Shown here piece by piece: positions 9,304 to 17,793 of a stretch of DNA of 64,000 nucleotides. Position 1 is the stretch's first letter, and the number at the start of each line of letters is the position of its first letter. The notes beneath the pieces are model-generated. The model saw nothing but the letters and a program-made list of their open reading frames with translations. It was not told where the DNA came from and did no database searches. Both the position numbers and the translations under genes were made by a program. The stretch is taken from contig NZ_VWWJ01000016.1 of assembly GCF_011753055.1 (NCBI RefSeq), positions 1 through 64,000 on the forward strand, read 5' to 3'. Source of the stretch: Burkholderia sp. Ax-1719. Lineage in GTDB: Bacteria; Pseudomonadota; Gammaproteobacteria; Burkholderiales; Burkholderiaceae.

Positions 9304-9663
9304 ATGCGACTGACGATTTTGATCAACGGTCCCGATCCGACCGTGAATCATGACTATGCAGTGCTCTGGCTTGATACCGACCAGCAACGCTGGTCGCGTG
9401 AGTCACACGCCGGCATCGATCTCCCCGAATGGGGCGAGATGCACGATAACGGCGGCGTCACGGCGCTTTGCGCGCCACTCGCCGATCAACCGCTTTGCAC
9501 GCTGCGCGGCCTGCACGTCAACCGCCGCCAGGAAATCAGTTCCGCCCACGGCGACGCCACGTGGTCATGCGAAGTCTCGCACACGCCGATGGAAGGCCAG
9601 TGGCGCCTGCAGGCAGTCGATCGGCAGGCCGTCCACGCAGAAAACGCATTGTTCGCAGGTTGA
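9304..9663 (+). CDS. DUF3564 family protein
   Basis: A 119-residue protein that I recognise as DUF3564, a small family almost confined to Burkholderiaceae. It starts MRLTILINGPDP and has a cytoplasmic composition, with no signal peptide and no membrane segment. It stands alone in its direction between the rubrerythrin operon and a secreted nuclease gene. No function is known for the family and the sequence shows no catalytic motif. ATG 9304 is preceded by CGGAG about 6 nt upstream. Confidence 0.8.
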   Translation: MRLTILINGPDPTVNHDYAVLWLDTDQQRWSRESHAGIDLPEWGEMHDNGGVTALCAPLADQPLCTLRGLHVNRRQEISSAHGDATWSCEVSHTPMEGQWRLQAVDRQAVHAENALFAG

Positions 9664-9943
9664 CTTTGGTTGACCGCAGCGCGCTGTTCTGGCGCGCAGC
9701 ACCTGGCCGTTCCCTCTCGATGTTTCCGCTCACTGCGCCGCCTCGCGCGGCGCAGTGACGTTCGCTGTGCATCGTTGTCGCGATGCGCACGCCGACGCTC
9801 GCCCTGACGCCAGATCGCGCATGACGTGATGTGGCCGCGCGCGTGCCTGCCCGCTATACTTTCAGGCCCTTTACGAACGCGGCGTCGTGCATCGAGCAGA
9901 TCGAGCGCAGCGCCCGCGCACCTCTCGCATTTCCGATTCGCCA

Positions 9944-10720
9944 ATGAAGAAGCTGTTTGCCTGTCTCGCCATGGCCTTCGCAGGTCATGCGTTCGCCGCA
10001 CCCGCCTGTTCCGCATTCGTCCCCGACGGCCAGTTCCCCGCCATCACCAACGCGCGCATGGCGCCGAAAACGCGCATGCTCTGCTACTCGGATTTCGTCG
10101 TGCTGCACTCGGGCATCACGCACGGTCCGCTCTGGTCGGCGGAACATCTCACGCGCGATCACCTCGAAGCCGCGAAGGACATGACGCGCACCAATCGCTT
10201 CTTCGAAGACGACCGTCTACCCGCAGGCGAAGGCGCGACGCTCGCCGACTACAAGCGCAGCGGTTTCGATCGCGGTCACATGAGCCCGGCGGGCAATCGC
10301 TGGAATCCGCAGGCAATGGCCGAGTCGTTTTCGCTGGCCAATATCGTTCCCCAGAATCGCGAGAACAACCAGCGTCTGTGGGCGCACATCGAAACGGCCG
10401 TGCGCAAGCTCGCCGATAAATACGGCGACGCCTACGTCGTGACCGGCCCGCTCTTCACGGGCGCACAGTTGCAGACCATCGGCGCGACGCGCGTGCTCGT
10501 GCCCACGCAGATTTTCAAGGTCGTGTACGTGCCGTCGCAGCAGCTCGCGTTCGCCATCGTCGCGGACAACACCACCGTCGACCGCTACGACATTCGTCCG
10601 GTCGCCGAATTGAGCTCGCAGGCTGGCATCGCGTTTCCGGGCATTCCGGCGCAAGTCGCCGCGAAGACCAACGTGGCGTTCAACGGCCACGCGTTTGCCG
10701 TGCGCAAATGGGGCTGGTAA
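9944..10720 (+). CDS. Secreted DNA/RNA non-specific endonuclease (NUC family)
   Basis: A 258-residue protein with a signal peptide (MKKLFACLAMAFAGHAFA, cleavage likely after AFA) and the NUC active-site block DRGHMSPAGN, in which His is the general base of the Serratia-type beta-beta-alpha-metal nucleases. The metal-binding Asn is expected in the segment NIVPQNRENNQ. The start 9944 places the signal peptide at the N-terminus; an upstream in-frame ATG would destroy it. The protein should act in the periplasm or medium, degrading nucleic acids as nutrient or removing incoming DNA. A convergent terminator follows it. Confidence 0.9.
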   Translation: MKKLFACLAMAFAGHAFAAPACSAFVPDGQFPAITNARMAPKTRMLCYSDFVVLHSGITHGPLWSAEHLTRDHLEAAKDMTRTNRFFEDDRLPAGEGATLADYKRSGFDRGHMSPAGNRWNPQAMAESFSLANIVPQNRENNQRLWAHIETAVRKLADKYGDAYVVTGPLFTGAQLQTIGATRVLVPTQIFKVVYVPSQQLAFAIVADNTTVDRYDIRPVAELSSQAGIAFPGIPAQVAAKTNVAFNGHAFAVRKWGW

Positions 10721-10738
10721 GCGCGGCGCAATAAAAAG

Positions 10739-10770
10739 GGCGCGGCGTCCGAACGGTGCGCCGCGCCTTT
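10739..10770. terminator. Bidirectional terminator between nuclease and Ysc84-like genes
   Basis: A 9-bp GC stem, GGCGCGGCG (10739-10747) with CGCCGCGCC (10759-10767), is flanked by AAAA on the left and TTT on the right. It can serve both convergent genes. Confidence 0.75.
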
Positions 10771-10788
10771 CGTTGATGTGCGACGGGA

Positions 10789-11382
10789 TCAGAGGTCGAG
10801 TCGCGAAACCTTCGAGCCTTCCAGCGAGACGCCCGCCATCAGCCCGGCGTTGGTCAGCACGATGGCTTCGATGGGATTGACGGCCGTCGTCGTGTCGATC
10901 GTGCCGTTCGCGCCCATTTTCACGAGTGCGACGGTGCCGTCGGCACCCGCTGCCCAGCCGCTGCTGCGCCGGAAGCGCTCATACGAGCCTTGCGTCATGA
11001 AGGCGTAGAAAACTGCGCGCGACTGTGCGCCCACCTGGAATCCCAGCGAACCGGCGGTGGTGCTGAAATAGCCCACCGAACGGCCGCCCGCGCGCAACGC
11101 GCCCTTGCCATACTGGCCGCCAATCCCAAAGCCCGCGCCGATGACCTCGGGGAACACCAGCACGGCGCGCGCCTTCAAAAGCAGTTCGCGCGAGCCCTTC
11201 ACCGTGCCATAGAGACGCGAGAGCGCGCCATCGACGCTGGCATCGATCTCGCGGCGCGCGTGCAGATTGTCCTCGGACGATCTGGCGGTCGCCGGCGTCA
11301 TGGTGCAGGCGACGAGGCCCGCGAACGTGGCGGCGCCAGCAGCGCCGGTAGCGAGAAATTGTCTTCGATTCATCTTTTCCAT
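10789..11382 (-). CDS. Ysc84/SYLF-domain lipid-binding protein, exported
   Basis: About 197 residues, starting MEKMNRRQFLATGAAG. The RRQFLATG segment resembles a twin-arginine signal, and LVACTM gives a possible lipobox. The mature part contains FPEVIGAGFGIGGQYGKG, YFSTTAGSLG and VGAQSRAVFYAFM, which match the SYLF/Ysc84 family that binds phosphoinositide-like lipids in eukaryotes and has an unknown envelope role in bacteria. ATG 11373 is an equally good start (nine bases shorter); I prefer 11382 because GGAG lies upstream. The NlpD-like gene is 25 nt upstream on the same strand, so the two are likely co-transcribed. Confidence 0.85.
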   Translation of the reverse strand: MEKMNRRQFLATGAAGAATFAGLVACTMTPATARSSEDNLHARREIDASVDGALSRLYGTVKGSRELLLKARAVLVFPEVIGAGFGIGGQYGKGALRAGGRSVGYFSTTAGSLGFQVGAQSRAVFYAFMTQGSYERFRRSSGWAAGADGTVALVKMGANGTIDTTTAVNPIEAIVLTNAGLMAGVSLEGSKVSRLDL

Positions 11383-11407
11383 TTTTGTTTGCACTCCAGA
11401 ACGACAA

Positions 11408-12379
11408 CTACGATTGCGGGCGCGGCAACCAATCCTGCGGATCGACAGGCTTGCCGTTTTCGCGGACTTCGAAGAGGAGCATGCCGACGCCGGCTGAATC
11501 CGCGCCGCTGGTGGCAATCGTCTGGCCGGGCTTTACCGCGTCGCCTTGCTTGACGAGCAGGCGGCCGTTGCGCCCGTAGGCGGTCAGCAGATGCGTGTCG
11601 TGCTTGACGATGATGAGCTTGCCGTAGCCCTGAATGCCGCTGCCCGCGTACACCACGCGTCCGGCTGCGGCGGCTTTGACTGGCTGTCCGGGCGCGCCCG
11701 CGATGACGATGCCGCGCGACTTGCCGGGCGCGAAGCGGGTGACGACGCTGCCGTTCATCGGCCAGGCGAGCCGGGCGGCGGCCGCGCGTGGCTTTGCGGC
11801 GGGCGCCTTGGCGGCAGGCGGCCGGGCGGCGGGTTCCGAAGCCGCCGACGCAACAGCGGCAGCTGACGCTGCCGGCACAACTGGCACAACTGGCACAGCG
11901 GCAACAGGCACCGAAGCCGTCGCTGCCTTCGCGGGCGGCTTGACGCGCAGCATCTGCCCCACCTTCACTTGCCCCGATGCGGGCAGCTTGTTCCATGCGG
12001 CGATATCGGCGGCACGCTGGCCGTGCGCGGCCGCGATGCGATAGAGCGTGTCGCCCGCCTTCACGCGATACAGATCGCTGGCCGCACCCGCCGCGGGCAC
12101 TTCGGCCACGACCCTGGAGGCAGGCGCGACAACGGGCATGGCAGAAGGCGCGGCGGATGCGCTCGCACCGGAGGATGCCGCCTCAGCGTCGCTCGCCGCT
12201 GCGTCCGCGCCGCCCTCGTCGCCGGGACGGCCGAGCGTATGCCACGGCGTAAAAGTACAGGCCGCCAGCAGCGTCACGCCCGCGGCCAGCACCGCCGTCA
12301 TGGCGAGCCATCCCGCTCGCGCAGGCGCACGAAAACGCGCAAATCGCGCAAAACGCGAGATCCCATGCGAAAGGCGCAT
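11408..12379 (-). CDS. NlpD-like lipoprotein: LysM plus degenerate LytM/M23 domain
   Basis: A 323-residue protein with a hydrophobic N-terminus and lipobox (LLAAC), an Ala/Ser/Pro-rich linker, one LysM domain (YRVKAGDTLYRIAAAHGQ) that binds peptidoglycan, and a C-terminal M23 domain. The zinc ligands of active LytM enzymes are not conserved: the first His site reads KSRGIVIAG and the HxH site reads MLLFEVR. Loss of these ligands is the pattern of E. coli NlpD and EnvC, which activate amidases instead of cutting peptidoglycan. It is therefore predicted to act in the outer membrane/periplasm as an amidase activator during cell separation. ATG 12379 is chosen because it begins the signal peptide. 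Confidence 0.88.
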   Translation of the reverse strand: MRLSHGISRFARFARFRAPARAGWLAMTAVLAAGVTLLAACTFTPWHTLGRPGDEGGADAAASDAEAASSGASASAAPSAMPVVAPASRVVAEVPAAGAASDLYRVKAGDTLYRIAAAHGQRAADIAAWNKLPASGQVKVGQMLRVKPPAKAATASVPVAAVPVVPVVPAASAAAVASAASEPAARPPAAKAPAAKPRAAAARLAWPMNGSVVTRFAPGKSRGIVIAGAPGQPVKAAAAGRVVYAGSGIQGYGKLIIVKHDTHLLTAYGRNGRLLVKQGDAVKPGQTIATSGADSAGVGMLLFEVRENGKPVDPQDWLPRPQS

Positions 12380-12673
12380 ATTCAAACCAGCCACGACATT
12401 TGTGCAGCCGCGCCGGCGATAGCGGCAGCCTTGTCTAGAATTCCCATGACGCACTCCTCGTTCAAACTCAGGTGCGTCATCATCATCGGTTTGCCGCGAA
12501 GTGCAGCGGATTCGCGATTCGGTCTTGATCTGCGTCAGCGTTGACGCCACGCGGCCTCGAAGGCATGGCCGTGGGGCCACGTTCGTTTCACATTCGCTTC
12601 ACGTTTGATGGCAGCACGCAGCGCTTCTTATAATGCGAGCCCAACGTGCATCGCACTCAAGGAGGAATGGAAG
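12380..12673. other. Divergent intergenic region upstream of the NlpD-like gene
   Basis: Nearly 300 bases separate the NlpD-like gene (leftward) from the small gene at 12674 (rightward). No convincing coding frame or strong repeat is visible. The open frame of the NlpD-like gene runs into it, but without a sensible start. Confidence 0.45.
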
Positions 12674-12934
12674 GTGTTCGACGCATACGCAAACGACGAC
12701 GATGTCCTGAACGTGCAGGGCGACGCGCTCACGCTCACCAACGGCACCACGCGTGTGACGCTGGCCGGTACGCTCGAATTCACGCGCGACAAACGCGGGC
12801 TCGCCGCCGCGCTCGCGCTGAAGGCGGCGCTAGACAATGTAGTGGCGAAATTGCAGGCCGATCCGCATCTGCCCGCGCAGGTGAAGGACGAGCCGGACGC
12901 AAAGCCCGGCGTCATCGACAATCCGTTCCAGTAA
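12674..12934 (+). CDS. Small conserved hypothetical protein (86 residues)
   Basis: I start this at GTG 12674 because AAGGAGG lies about 9 nt upstream (12658-12664) and the resulting N-terminus, MFDAYANDDDVLNVQ, looks like a normal soluble protein. It is acidic, with a beta-rich first half (LTLTNGTTRVTLAGTLEF) and a helical second half rich in Ala and Leu, ending DNPFQ. There is no signal peptide, cysteine or recognisable domain. I recall similar small proteins in Burkholderia annotated only as hypothetical. It is convergent with the dienelactone hydrolase gene, 32 nt apart. Confidence 0.6.
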   Translation: MFDAYANDDDVLNVQGDALTLTNGTTRVTLAGTLEFTRDKRGLAAALALKAALDNVVAKLQADPHLPAQVKDEPDAKPGVIDNPFQ

Positions 12935-12966
12935 GACCTGGACGGACTCACCTCACGAAGGCAAGC

Positions 12967-14205
12967 TCAGAACGGCTTGCCTTCGCTGCTTTTCCACGCC
13001 GCCATGAGCGTGTTGGACGGCAGGGTCTCGTCGAGCAGTTTCTTTGCGCTTTCGATCCCCGCAATCGGCAGGCCAGTCGGGTCAATCGCGCCGATCTGCG
13101 CAAGCACCGAAGCCTGATCCCAATAAATGTGCTCGTTGTAGAGCTTCGCGCCGCGAAAGCAGATCACGGCAAGCATCGGCACTTCGAAGTATTTGCCCGT
13201 GGGCGCGAGGCCCGGTAGCAGCCAGTCGATCTCGCGGTCGTGGGTGCAGCAGAAGATGAATTCGTCGACCACGCGATCCGAGCCAATGGTGCGCGAGATC
13301 GGAATCAGGCGTGTGTCTTCCGGGTTCGAATGCACGAAGTGATGCGTGTAGAAGCGCTTGAGTTCATCGTGGCCGACCCCGCCCGTCATGGTCGGGATGT
13401 GATTGACGTAGGGCTGCGCGACCATGGTCGGCATCACATCATCGGGATTACGCGCGACGAACTCGTGGTAGCAATGCTCTTCCCAAAGCGCGTTGAAATC
13501 GTAGATTGGGCCCATCACGCGGCGCAGCATCGCGAGCGAGCGCGAGTACGCCATCATCGCGGCGGCCTTGTCGAATTGCGCTCGCGCGGGCGAGGCGAAA
13601 GCGTGATCGCAGCCCGCGTAGGTGTACAGCTCGACGCCCGGTTTGCCCGCCAGCGTGGCCTCGATACGCTCACGCGTGGCGGCATCGCACGATTTGTCCT
13701 CTGCGCCGAAGTGCAGCATCAGCGGGCAGCGGATCGTGCGCGCTTCGTCCAGATAGTGTTCGAGCCCAACCGCGTAATAGCCAATCGCACAGTCGACATC
13801 GGTGCGCGCGCCCGCGAGGTAAGCGAGCTTGCCGCCCAGGCAGAAGCCCAGCGCGCCCACCTTGCCGCGCTGTGACGGATGCGCACGCAGCGCCGCGAGC
13901 GTCTGCGCGATGTCGTCGAGCGCGAGATCGACGTCGAAACGCTCATACAGTGCGAGCGCCTTCGTCATGTCCGCGCCGTCGTAGCCCAGATCGACGCCCG
14001 GCTCCAGACGCCAGAACAGGTCAGGCACCATGACGACGTAACCTTCTTCCGCGTAACGCTCGGCGGTCGCGCGCATGCTCGCATTCACGCCGAAGATCTC
14101 CTGCAGCAGCACGAGACCTGGGCCGCTGCCCTCGGGCGGCAGTGCCGTGTAGGCGCGGAATTCGCCGCCGTCGCGCGACTTTACCGTGGTCCATTGTCCG
14201 TTCAT
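12967..14205 (-). CDS. Dienelactone hydrolase family protein fused to an NTF2/SnoaL-like domain
   Basis: The 412-residue protein is about twice the usual length of a dienelactone hydrolase. Residues 1-225 form an alpha/beta hydrolase with the nucleophile elbow GFCLGGK (Cys nucleophile) and the catalytic His in GCDHAFA; an acid residue is expected between them. From about residue 230 to the end, the sequence (IYDFNALWEEHCYHEF, HTHHFVHSNPEDTRL-like, VDEFIFCCTHDREIDWLLPG) resembles a SnoaL/NTF2-like cone fold. The start at 14205 follows AAGGAGACGACCCC. The likely activity is hydrolysis of a lactone or ester; the added domain may bind substrate or catalyse a second step. Confidence 0.85.
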   Translation of the reverse strand: MNGQWTTVKSRDGGEFRAYTALPPEGSGPGLVLLQEIFGVNASMRATAERYAEEGYVVMVPDLFWRLEPGVDLGYDGADMTKALALYERFDVDLALDDIAQTLAALRAHPSQRGKVGALGFCLGGKLAYLAGARTDVDCAIGYYAVGLEHYLDEARTIRCPLMLHFGAEDKSCDAATRERIEATLAGKPGVELYTYAGCDHAFASPARAQFDKAAAMMAYSRSLAMLRRVMGPIYDFNALWEEHCYHEFVARNPDDVMPTMVAQPYVNHIPTMTGGVGHDELKRFYTHHFVHSNPEDTRLIPISRTIGSDRVVDEFIFCCTHDREIDWLLPGLAPTGKYFEVPMLAVICFRGAKLYNEHIYWDQASVLAQIGAIDPTGLPIAGIESAKKLLDETLPSNTLMAAWKSSEGKPF

Positions 14206-14252
14206 GGGGTCGTCTCCTTGTGTTCGTGGGGTCGGGCCGTGCGTGTGTTTTT

Positions 14253-14897
14253 TTAAGCCGTTGCGCCGAATCCGCCCGTCGGCAGAAGCGGTGGCAACGG
14301 CGCTTCGCCGCGTATCCAGGCGTGGTTGGCGAGTTGCGCCATTTCGCGGTCGCCGCGGCTGTCGCCGTAGGCGTAGAGCGTGGCGGGCGCCTTGTCGCCC
14401 CACCAGGCGCGCAGCCGCGCGACCTTTTCCGGGCCCCAGCAGTTGCGGCCCGCAAGCTGGCCAGTGTAGACGCCATCGCGCCATTCCAGCTCGCTCGCCA
14501 GCACCGTTTCGATACCCACCGTCGGCGCCCATTTGCGCAGATACACCGAAGGCGACGCGCTCACCAGCACGACCTCATGCCCAAGCGCCTGATGTTCGCG
14601 AATGCGCGCCAGCATCTCCGGGCGCAGCAGATCGCGCAGGCGCGTATCGGCAAAACGCTGCGCGGCGGCTTCGAGCTTGTCGCGGCGCACCGGCCCCAGC
14701 GCGGCGAGAAGAAAGCGCGCCTTGGTCGGCCCGCGTTGCGACCAGCCCGGCGCAATGCCGATGAGCCAGGGCAGGCAGCGCAGCGCGGCGAGCGCGAAGC
14801 GCGTACTGCCGGCGGCGTCGAGCATGAAGGCGCGGAAGCTGTCGGACGTGGTGATGGTGCCGTCGAAATCGAAGGCGGCAATGACGCGGTCGGTCAT
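14253..14897 (-). CDS. HAD-superfamily IB hydrolase (phosphoserine phosphatase-like)
   Basis: A 214-residue phosphatase. Motif I is AAFDFDGTIT, with the nucleophilic and acid Asp residues; motif II is VLVSASPS; the motif III/IV region is YAYGDSRGDREM. This is the HAD-IB layout shared by phosphoserine phosphatases and lysophosphatidate or 1-acylglycerol phosphatases. A membrane segment is not obvious, although the cap region WLIGIAPGW is hydrophobic. The start 14897 is the first Met in front of motif I; upstream codons show no family similarity. Substrate uncertain. It lies 47 nt upstream of the hydrolase-NTF2 gene on the same strand. Confidence 0.87.
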   Translation of the reverse strand: MTDRVIAAFDFDGTITTSDSFRAFMLDAAGSTRFALAALRCLPWLIGIAPGWSQRGPTKARFLLAALGPVRRDKLEAAAQRFADTRLRDLLRPEMLARIREHQALGHEVVLVSASPSVYLRKWAPTVGIETVLASELEWRDGVYTGQLAGRNCWGPEKVARLRAWWGDKAPATLYAYGDSRGDREMAQLANHAWIRGEAPLPPLLPTGGFGATA

Positions 14898-15057
14898 GAA
14901 GCAGTATCGGAAAGCGCCACGCTCAGGCGGCAAGTTGATCGAAAAGGAAGTGAAGCAGACGCGGCAAGCCCGCTGTAAGCCCGCGTCATTGTCGGGGCAA
15001 ATGGAGCGCGGCTGCAACGGCGCAAGCCGAATACGCATTTCGCGCGCTCACGCGGAA

Positions 15058-15855
15058 TCAGCGCGCCTGCTGCTCCAGACGCGCCGCATCGACGATTTCG
15101 ATCTCGCCGTAACGCAACGCCAGCAGGCCGTCGCGCTCGAACTGGCGCAGGATCTGGTTCACGGTCTGACGCGAGAGCGCCAGCATCAGCGCGAGGTCTT
15201 CCTGTGGCACGTGCACGATGGGCCGCGTGGTGTGCGCGTTTTCGCTCACGCTGGCGGCCGCGCTCTTGGCCACGTCGCTGGCTGAATCGCGGCCCGCTTC
15301 GCCGTAGCCGGCCGCCAGCAGCAACAGCCGCCGCGCGACGCGCGGTGCGGCGGGCAGCAGCGCGCTCTCCTCGATGGCGTCGAAGGCGAGGCGCAGCTTT
15401 TGCGCCAGCAGCAGGCCGAATTCATGCCAGTACGCGGGCGTTTCGTCGAGCAGCGCGCCCAGCGCCGCACGCGGCACGTGAAAGAGCGTGGTGTCGCGCT
15501 CGGCGTAGGCATCGTGGGTGCGCACGCCTGAATCGAACAGCGCAATTTCGCCGAACCAGCTCGCCGGACCCATCAGCGCAAGGAGGGCCTCGCGTCCGCA
15601 CAGACTCGCCGCGCCCACGCGCACCGCGCCTTCCAGCACGCAATAGACGCCGTCGGCTGGATCGCCGCGCAGAAACAGGCGCTCGCCCGCACGCAGCGCG
15701 CGCACGCGGCCCGTTGCGCGCAGGCTGTCGCGCAACGGCGCGGGCAGCCCGGCGAACCAGCTGCTGCGTTCCAGCGCGGCGGCTAGCGCAGCGTGGCCCG
15801 GCGAAGCGGAATCGAGCGTCAGCCGGGAGGCGGTGGAATCTGGGCGCGAAGTCAT
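15058..15855 (-). CDS. Crp/Fnr-family transcriptional regulator
   Basis: A 265-residue protein with an N-terminal cyclic-nucleotide-binding-type beta roll (GERLFLRGDPADGVYCVLEG, SWFGEIALFD) and a C-terminal winged helix (LALSRQTVNQILRQFE followed by DGLLALRYGEIEI). There are no Fnr-type cysteines at the N-terminus, so it is not an Fe-S oxygen sensor. Whether it binds cAMP is unclear: the phosphate-cassette sequence FGEIALFD is close to, but does not carry, the canonical RTA ending. An insertion of about 25 residues precedes the HTH. It is divergent from the Mpo1-like gene. Confidence 0.88.
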   Translation of the reverse strand: MTSRPDSTASRLTLDSASPGHAALAAALERSSWFAGLPAPLRDSLRATGRVRALRAGERLFLRGDPADGVYCVLEGAVRVGAASLCGREALLALMGPASWFGEIALFDSGVRTHDAYAERDTTLFHVPRAALGALLDETPAYWHEFGLLLAQKLRLAFDAIEESALLPAAPRVARRLLLLAAGYGEAGRDSASDVAKSAAASVSENAHTTRPIVHVPQEDLALMLALSRQTVNQILRQFERDGLLALRYGEIEIVDAARLEQQAR

Positions 15856-15947
15856 CGATACATCGTCAATTCGAGATTGTCGGCTAGCCGAAGGTCTGGA
15901 GCGGTGCGCCCGACGATCATAATGACTTTAGAGACAAGGGGACATCC

Positions 15948-16496
15948 ATGAGAAACCTGACCGATCAGCTCGCCCAGTACGCCGAATATCATCGCGACAC
16001 GCGCAACATCGCCACGCATTTCGTCGGCATTCCGATGATCGTGCTGGCGATTGCGGTGCTACTTTCGCGGCCAGTGCTGTCAGGTGCGGGCTGGCCGCTC
16101 GCCGCCGTGCCGCTGTCGCCTGCGTGGCTGCTGTTCGGCGCGTCGACGCTCTATTACCTCGTGCTCGACGTGCCGCTGGGGCTCATGATGGCCGTCGTCG
16201 CGGCGCTGTGTCTGGCGTTCGGCGCATGGCTCGCGCAGCAGGGCACGGCCGTGTGGCTGGCGGGCGGCATCGGCCTGTTCGTGGTGGGCTGGGTGTTCCA
16301 GTTCATCGGCCACGTGGCTTACGAGCATCGCAAACCGGCTTTCGTGGACGATCTGGTCGGCCTCGTCATCGGGCCGATTTTCGTGCTCGCCGAAGCGCTG
16401 TTCAGTCTGGGCTGGCGTCCCGCCTTGCTCGCCGCCATCGAGGCCAAGGCGGGTCCCACGCATATCAATCCGCCGCGCGGGCACGCGGCGCGATAA
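15948..16496 (+). CDS. Mpo1-like (DUF962/YGL010w) integral membrane protein
   Basis: A 182-residue protein with the N-terminal family signature LAQYAEYHRDTRNIATHFVGIP and four hydrophobic segments, including IVLAIAVLLS and GIGLFVVGWVFQFIGHVAYEH. Yeast Mpo1 is an Fe(II)-dependent dioxygenase that shortens 2-hydroxy fatty acids by alpha-oxidation in membranes; the His residues in HxxD/THFVG and FIGHxxYEH are the presumed iron ligands and are present here. A role in 2-hydroxy fatty acid (phytosphingosine-like or lipid A hydroxy-acid) turnover is inference. AAGGGGA lies upstream of ATG 15948. Confidence 0.82.
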   Translation: MRNLTDQLAQYAEYHRDTRNIATHFVGIPMIVLAIAVLLSRPVLSGAGWPLAAVPLSPAWLLFGASTLYYLVLDVPLGLMMAVVAALCLAFGAWLAQQGTAVWLAGGIGLFVVGWVFQFIGHVAYEHRKPAFVDDLVGLVIGPIFVLAEALFSLGWRPALLAAIEAKAGPTHINPPRGHAAR

Positions 16497-16507
16497 CGGC
16501 CGGGAAG

Positions 16508-17401
16508 TCAGCGCGAGTGGCGCACCAGCCGCGCGCCATGCAGCGCCGTGAGCGCGACGGCAATCCAGATCGGTACATAAGTGGCGAGCTGGCGCAGCCC
16601 CAGATGCTCGCCGAGCAGCGTGACGGAGACGATCACGAGCAGCACCGGCTCCACGTAGCCGAGGATGCCGAACAGCGCCATGGGCAACAGGCGGCTGGAT
16701 TTCAGATAGGTCGCGAGCGCAATCGTGCTGATAACGCCCAGGCCCGGCAGCAGCACCCACGCGAGAAATGCATGCTGGCTGAGCAGCGCCAGCGAGCCGC
16801 CCGCATGCACTTCCAGGAACGCCACCGGCACCAGCAGCACCATCTCGACGGCGAAAGTGACGAGCGAATCCGCGTGGATCTTGCGGCGCAGCACGAAGTA
16901 AGGCGGATAGCCGAGCGCGGTCAGCAGCGTCGGCCACGAAAACGCATGCGTGGCCCACAGCTCGTGCGCCACGCCCACCGCCGCGCAGGCCACGGCCGCC
17001 CATTGCAGCGGCTCCAGACGCTCGTGATAGTAATAGCGCCCGACCAGCACCATCACCAGCGGCAGCATGAAGTAGCCGAGCGACACTTCGAGCATGCGTC
17101 CGTGCAATGGCGCCCACAGAAACACCCACAATTGCACGCCCAGCAGCGCGGCGCTCGCCACCAGCATCAAGCCAACGCGCGGCTGGCGAATCGCCCGCGT
17201 GACCAGCTCCAGCAATTGGGGCAGGCGCCTGCGCAGCACCAGTAGTGCGAGCGCGCCTGGCGCGGTCCAGATTACGCGCCACGCGAAGATGTCGAGGCCG
17301 CCCAGCGGCGCGAGCAACAAGGTATACGCGGACAGACACGCGAACAGCGCGGAAGCGCCGACGGAGAGCGTGATGCCGCGCCTGGGATCGTAGGTGTTCA
17401 T
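16508..17401 (-). CDS. rarD: RarD-type EamA/DMT family transporter
   Basis: A 297-residue inner-membrane protein with about ten hydrophobic segments in two EamA repeats. The N-terminus (RRGITLSVGASALFAC) and the first-loop FAWRVIWTAPGAL match RarD proteins of the drug/metabolite transporter superfamily. RarD was named for chloramphenicol sensitivity, but the true substrate is unknown. It is convergent with the Mpo1-like gene, 11 nt apart. The symbol is assigned on family resemblance only. Confidence 0.82.
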   Translation of the reverse strand: MNTYDPRRGITLSVGASALFACLSAYTLLLAPLGGLDIFAWRVIWTAPGALALLVLRRRLPQLLELVTRAIRQPRVGLMLVASAALLGVQLWVFLWAPLHGRMLEVSLGYFMLPLVMVLVGRYYYHERLEPLQWAAVACAAVGVAHELWATHAFSWPTLLTALGYPPYFVLRRKIHADSLVTFAVEMVLLVPVAFLEVHAGGSLALLSQHAFLAWVLLPGLGVISTIALATYLKSSRLLPMALFGILGYVEPVLLVIVSVTLLGEHLGLRQLATYVPIWIAVALTALHGARLVRHSR

Positions 17402-17793
17402 CGGCGGATCACGGCGCGTGCCGTTTGCGAACGGGAGAAAAATCGGGACGAAACGTCCCCGCGCGCGGCCTTTGTCAAAACAGGCGGCACGAGAAAAAGC
17501 GTTGTCATGTGAATCGGCTATTGAATTAGGCGTGCTGTCGGGGCTCGCGCGCCAGCCGGCATTCTAATGCGACGCAAGCCCCGCCGGTGCGGCGGGCACG
17601 GCCGATGCGCCCGCTGCTGCAGCAGCGAAACTCGCGATTTAGTCCGTGTATTGCCCCGCGCGATGGACTAGAACGGAAGTCTTTGCTGGAGAACCGCCCT
17701 TCGTCCGGCGCGTGAATTCATCGGAACATTGACAGACGCACTCCACCGAGAACACGCCCCGGCCGCCTGCCGTCCCATGCATCAGGAGCCCGC
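17402..17793. other. Divergent intergenic region, rarD / egtD
   Basis: Almost 400 bases without a credible gene. It should contain the promoters of rarD and egtD. I looked for a remnant of an egtB-like gene next to egtD and saw none. Confidence 0.5.
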
